This document shows positions 62,694-64,000 of a stretch of 64,000 nt of DNA, in pieces. The translations under genes and the position numbers were made by a program. This DNA comes from Nostoc sp. CHAB 5836. GTDB taxonomy: Bacteria; Cyanobacteriota; Cyanobacteriia; Cyanobacteriales; Nostocaceae. Under the pieces are notes generated by a model. The model did no database searches. It saw nothing but the letters and a program-made list of their open reading frames with translations, and was not told the origin of the DNA. The DNA is taken from positions 25,005 through 89,004 of the forward strand of contig NZ_JAIVFV010000006.1 of the NCBI RefSeq assembly GCF_020829445.1, in the 5' to 3' direction. Positions within the stretch are counted from its first letter, which is position 1; the number at the start of each line of letters is the position of its first letter.

Positions 62694-63855
62694 TAGTTAA
62701 CAACGCAATATCAAGGAATTTTGACCAAAAGTCATAAATTCCCCTAGTCAAACTTTAGTCAAAAAATTTTACCGCTTTTTGATGCCCTAAAATGCAGCGA
62801 ACCTGGGGACGAACGCTATTGGACGCCATCAGATCAAAGGCTCTTTGTGTAAGTATTACTACAATGCATCGTACAGTAGAAAAATTAGGCTTACGGTGTA
62901 AAAAAAAGAGTCGTTAGCCAGCGAGCAAGATACCCCAAGAGTACAAGATTTAAGACATGACTATCGCCGAACTTTAGATAAAATTGATGTTAGAAACGCT
63001 TTGGGGGCAGTTTTCGGCGTCTTGTGCCCAAATTGGAGCGCGAAAAAATTGTCGGCGGTGTAGACGGACTTTCGAGGGGTTATCGGCAATGTATTGAGCC
63101 ATGAAGTGGACAGGCTATTGGGTGTCGCACTTAGGACAAACTCACCTGTAAAGCCTTGCCTAGAGGCTGTAGACGGACTGTAGGCAAACTGTAGGCATTA
63201 CTTTGACCACCTCCAGCCCAGGCGATCGCCATTTCCTTCCACTTCCCCTAATCCCCGATCAGCCATGAACCTATCCCACTATTCTAAAAATCCCTACTTC
63301 TTTTTGTAAAATGTGCTTGAAAACCTTAATTTTTCGTTTTCAGTTCTCAATAAGCTTAAGCTTCATAGCACAAAATTATTAGTGGGATAGGTTCATACAC
63401 CATCTACGCGGATCACCTCAGAAAATGACTCAAATGCTTACCAGTCAAAGTCAAACAGCGAAACCGACGACGTGTATAAAAACAATGAATCACCTGTGAT
63501 CACCTCTATGATCACCTTACCAACCACAATACCAACCATTGTCCAGAAAGTATTTCAGCCAAAAACTCCTCAGAGAATTCTGAAGGTGATCATCCAAGTA
63601 CATCAGAAAATGCAGTTTTAGCAAATCCCGAATCAGAAAAAAAGTCAGCATCAATGATGATCACCTGATCACCTTTGGCGAAAACGTAGAGGTAGTAAGC
63701 AATCCACAAGGTGATCCGGTAAGGCGATCGCGATCGACAAGTATCGCGATTTAAGTTCAACGCGACTGGATTCTCCTGCACCCAATGCCCAAAAAAAAGC
63801 GATCGCGAAAAATTATAGATGTAGAAATCTAGACTATCCTTACAAGTATTATTTG
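62694..63855. other. 1.2 kb of decayed sequence downstream of tRNA-Phe
   Basis: No frame is convincingly coding. Several stretches look like broken genes with stops in all frames. 63265-63396 is a MITE (family G), and 63410-63720 is dense in GATCACC/GGTGATC motifs. Decay next to a tRNA gene would fit a former integration site, but no integrase or second tRNA end is visible. Confidence 0.5.
63265..63396. repeat. MITE family G
   Basis: Perfect 17-bp terminal inverted repeats ATGAACCTATCCCACTA (63265-63281) and TAGTGGGATAGGTTCAT (63380-63396) around an AT-rich 98-bp interior. No coding capacity. Confidence 0.88.
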
Positions 63856-64000
63856 TCACAAATTTGGGTAGATTCGCTCGACTTCATCCCATGCCTGATT
63901 AGCGAGATTCTCCAGTGCCATAGCCAAAATCAGGGGATGGTCATAAACGCCTTCCTGCAAGCGCTCAAAGAATATCTCGATTTGCAAGAATAGGAGATTG
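63856..64000 (-). CDS. C-terminal end of a CDS running off the right edge
   Basis: On the minus strand an open frame enters from 64000 and ends at TGA (63856-63858), giving about 47 residues: LFLQIEIFFERLQEGVYDHP, then LILAMALENLANQAWDEVER IYPNL. It is helical and acidic with ordinary composition. Too little remains to name a family. Confidence 0.5.
   Translation of the reverse strand, partial: NLLFLQIEIFFERLQEGVYDHPLILAMALENLANQAWDEVERIYPNL

Noticed and set aside
63590..63859. 89-codon minus-strand gene near the right edge
   Set aside because: Composition is unlike the neighbours, and it crosses the GATCACC-rich decayed stretch.

Overview
The window looks like chromosomal DNA of a filamentous, probably heterocyst-forming cyanobacterium of the Nostoc/Anabaena type. 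The signs are frequent HIP1 octamers (GCGATCGC), short tandemly repeated repetitive (STRR) heptamer and nonamer tracts, very many small dispersed repeats, and cyanobacterial genes such as ndhH, clpR-clpP, cmpABCD, an SLH/OprB iron-uptake porin, and a DUF4327 protein. Housekeeping genes are intact. The DNA between them is crowded with MITE-like repeats and gene remnants.

Layout: 1-5.4 kb is a minus-strand surface-glycan or glycosylation cluster (group 1 glycosyltransferase cut by the window edge, a deacetylase-like plus double GT2 protein, a SAM methyltransferase, a truncated PhyH-type gene, a TPR protein). 5.4-7.4 kb holds DUF4327 and a dead TnpB fragment. 7.4-11 kb holds an FHA/zinc-ribbon Ser/Thr kinase beside a PP2C phosphatase that carries zinc ribbons and probably a dead kinase lobe. 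11-12.3 kb is repeat-rich. 12.3-16.4 kb: aminotransferase, J-domain protein, clpR-clpP. 16.7-19.2 kb: two overlapping von Willebrand A proteins, followed by a candidate structured RNA with its own -10 box and terminator. 19.9-21.2 kb: argJ. 22.6-28.1 kb: cmpABCD, the BCT1 bicarbonate ABC transporter, then a YbjN-like protein and a lipoate ligase-like protein. 30-35.6 kb: SAM hydrolase-like, GXWXG/DUF4334, ilvH, BON, CHAD and NIL-ferredoxin genes. 35.6-38.8 kb: two paralogous membrane proteins (one split by an in-frame TGA) and a lycopene-cyclase-like flavoprotein.

38.8-51.4 kb is accessory: PIN, Uma2, restriction-endonuclase-like and Rpn/DUF4351 remnants, an HNH pair, secreted small proteins, an SLH-GHL10 glycosidase-like protein, a DUF433/DUF5615 toxin-antitoxin pair, and a potassium channel with a decayed duplicate upstream. 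52.6-62.2 kb returns to core genes: rsmH, ndhH, an RNA 2'-O-methyltransferase, tRNA-Leu(CAG), murA (probably starting at ATT), an iron-uptake porin, then tRNA-Phe(GAA). Past tRNA-Phe the sequence is decayed and contains a MITE.

The points most worth a second look are the structured RNA at 19.3-19.6 kb, the ATT start of murA, a repeat at 56.3-57.0 kb whose uninterrupted copy at 32.9-33.2 kb shows several small elements inserted cleanly into it, at least seven families of small inverted-repeat-bounded elements, and the TGA-split membrane gene. All functional calls come from reading motifs; no database search was run.
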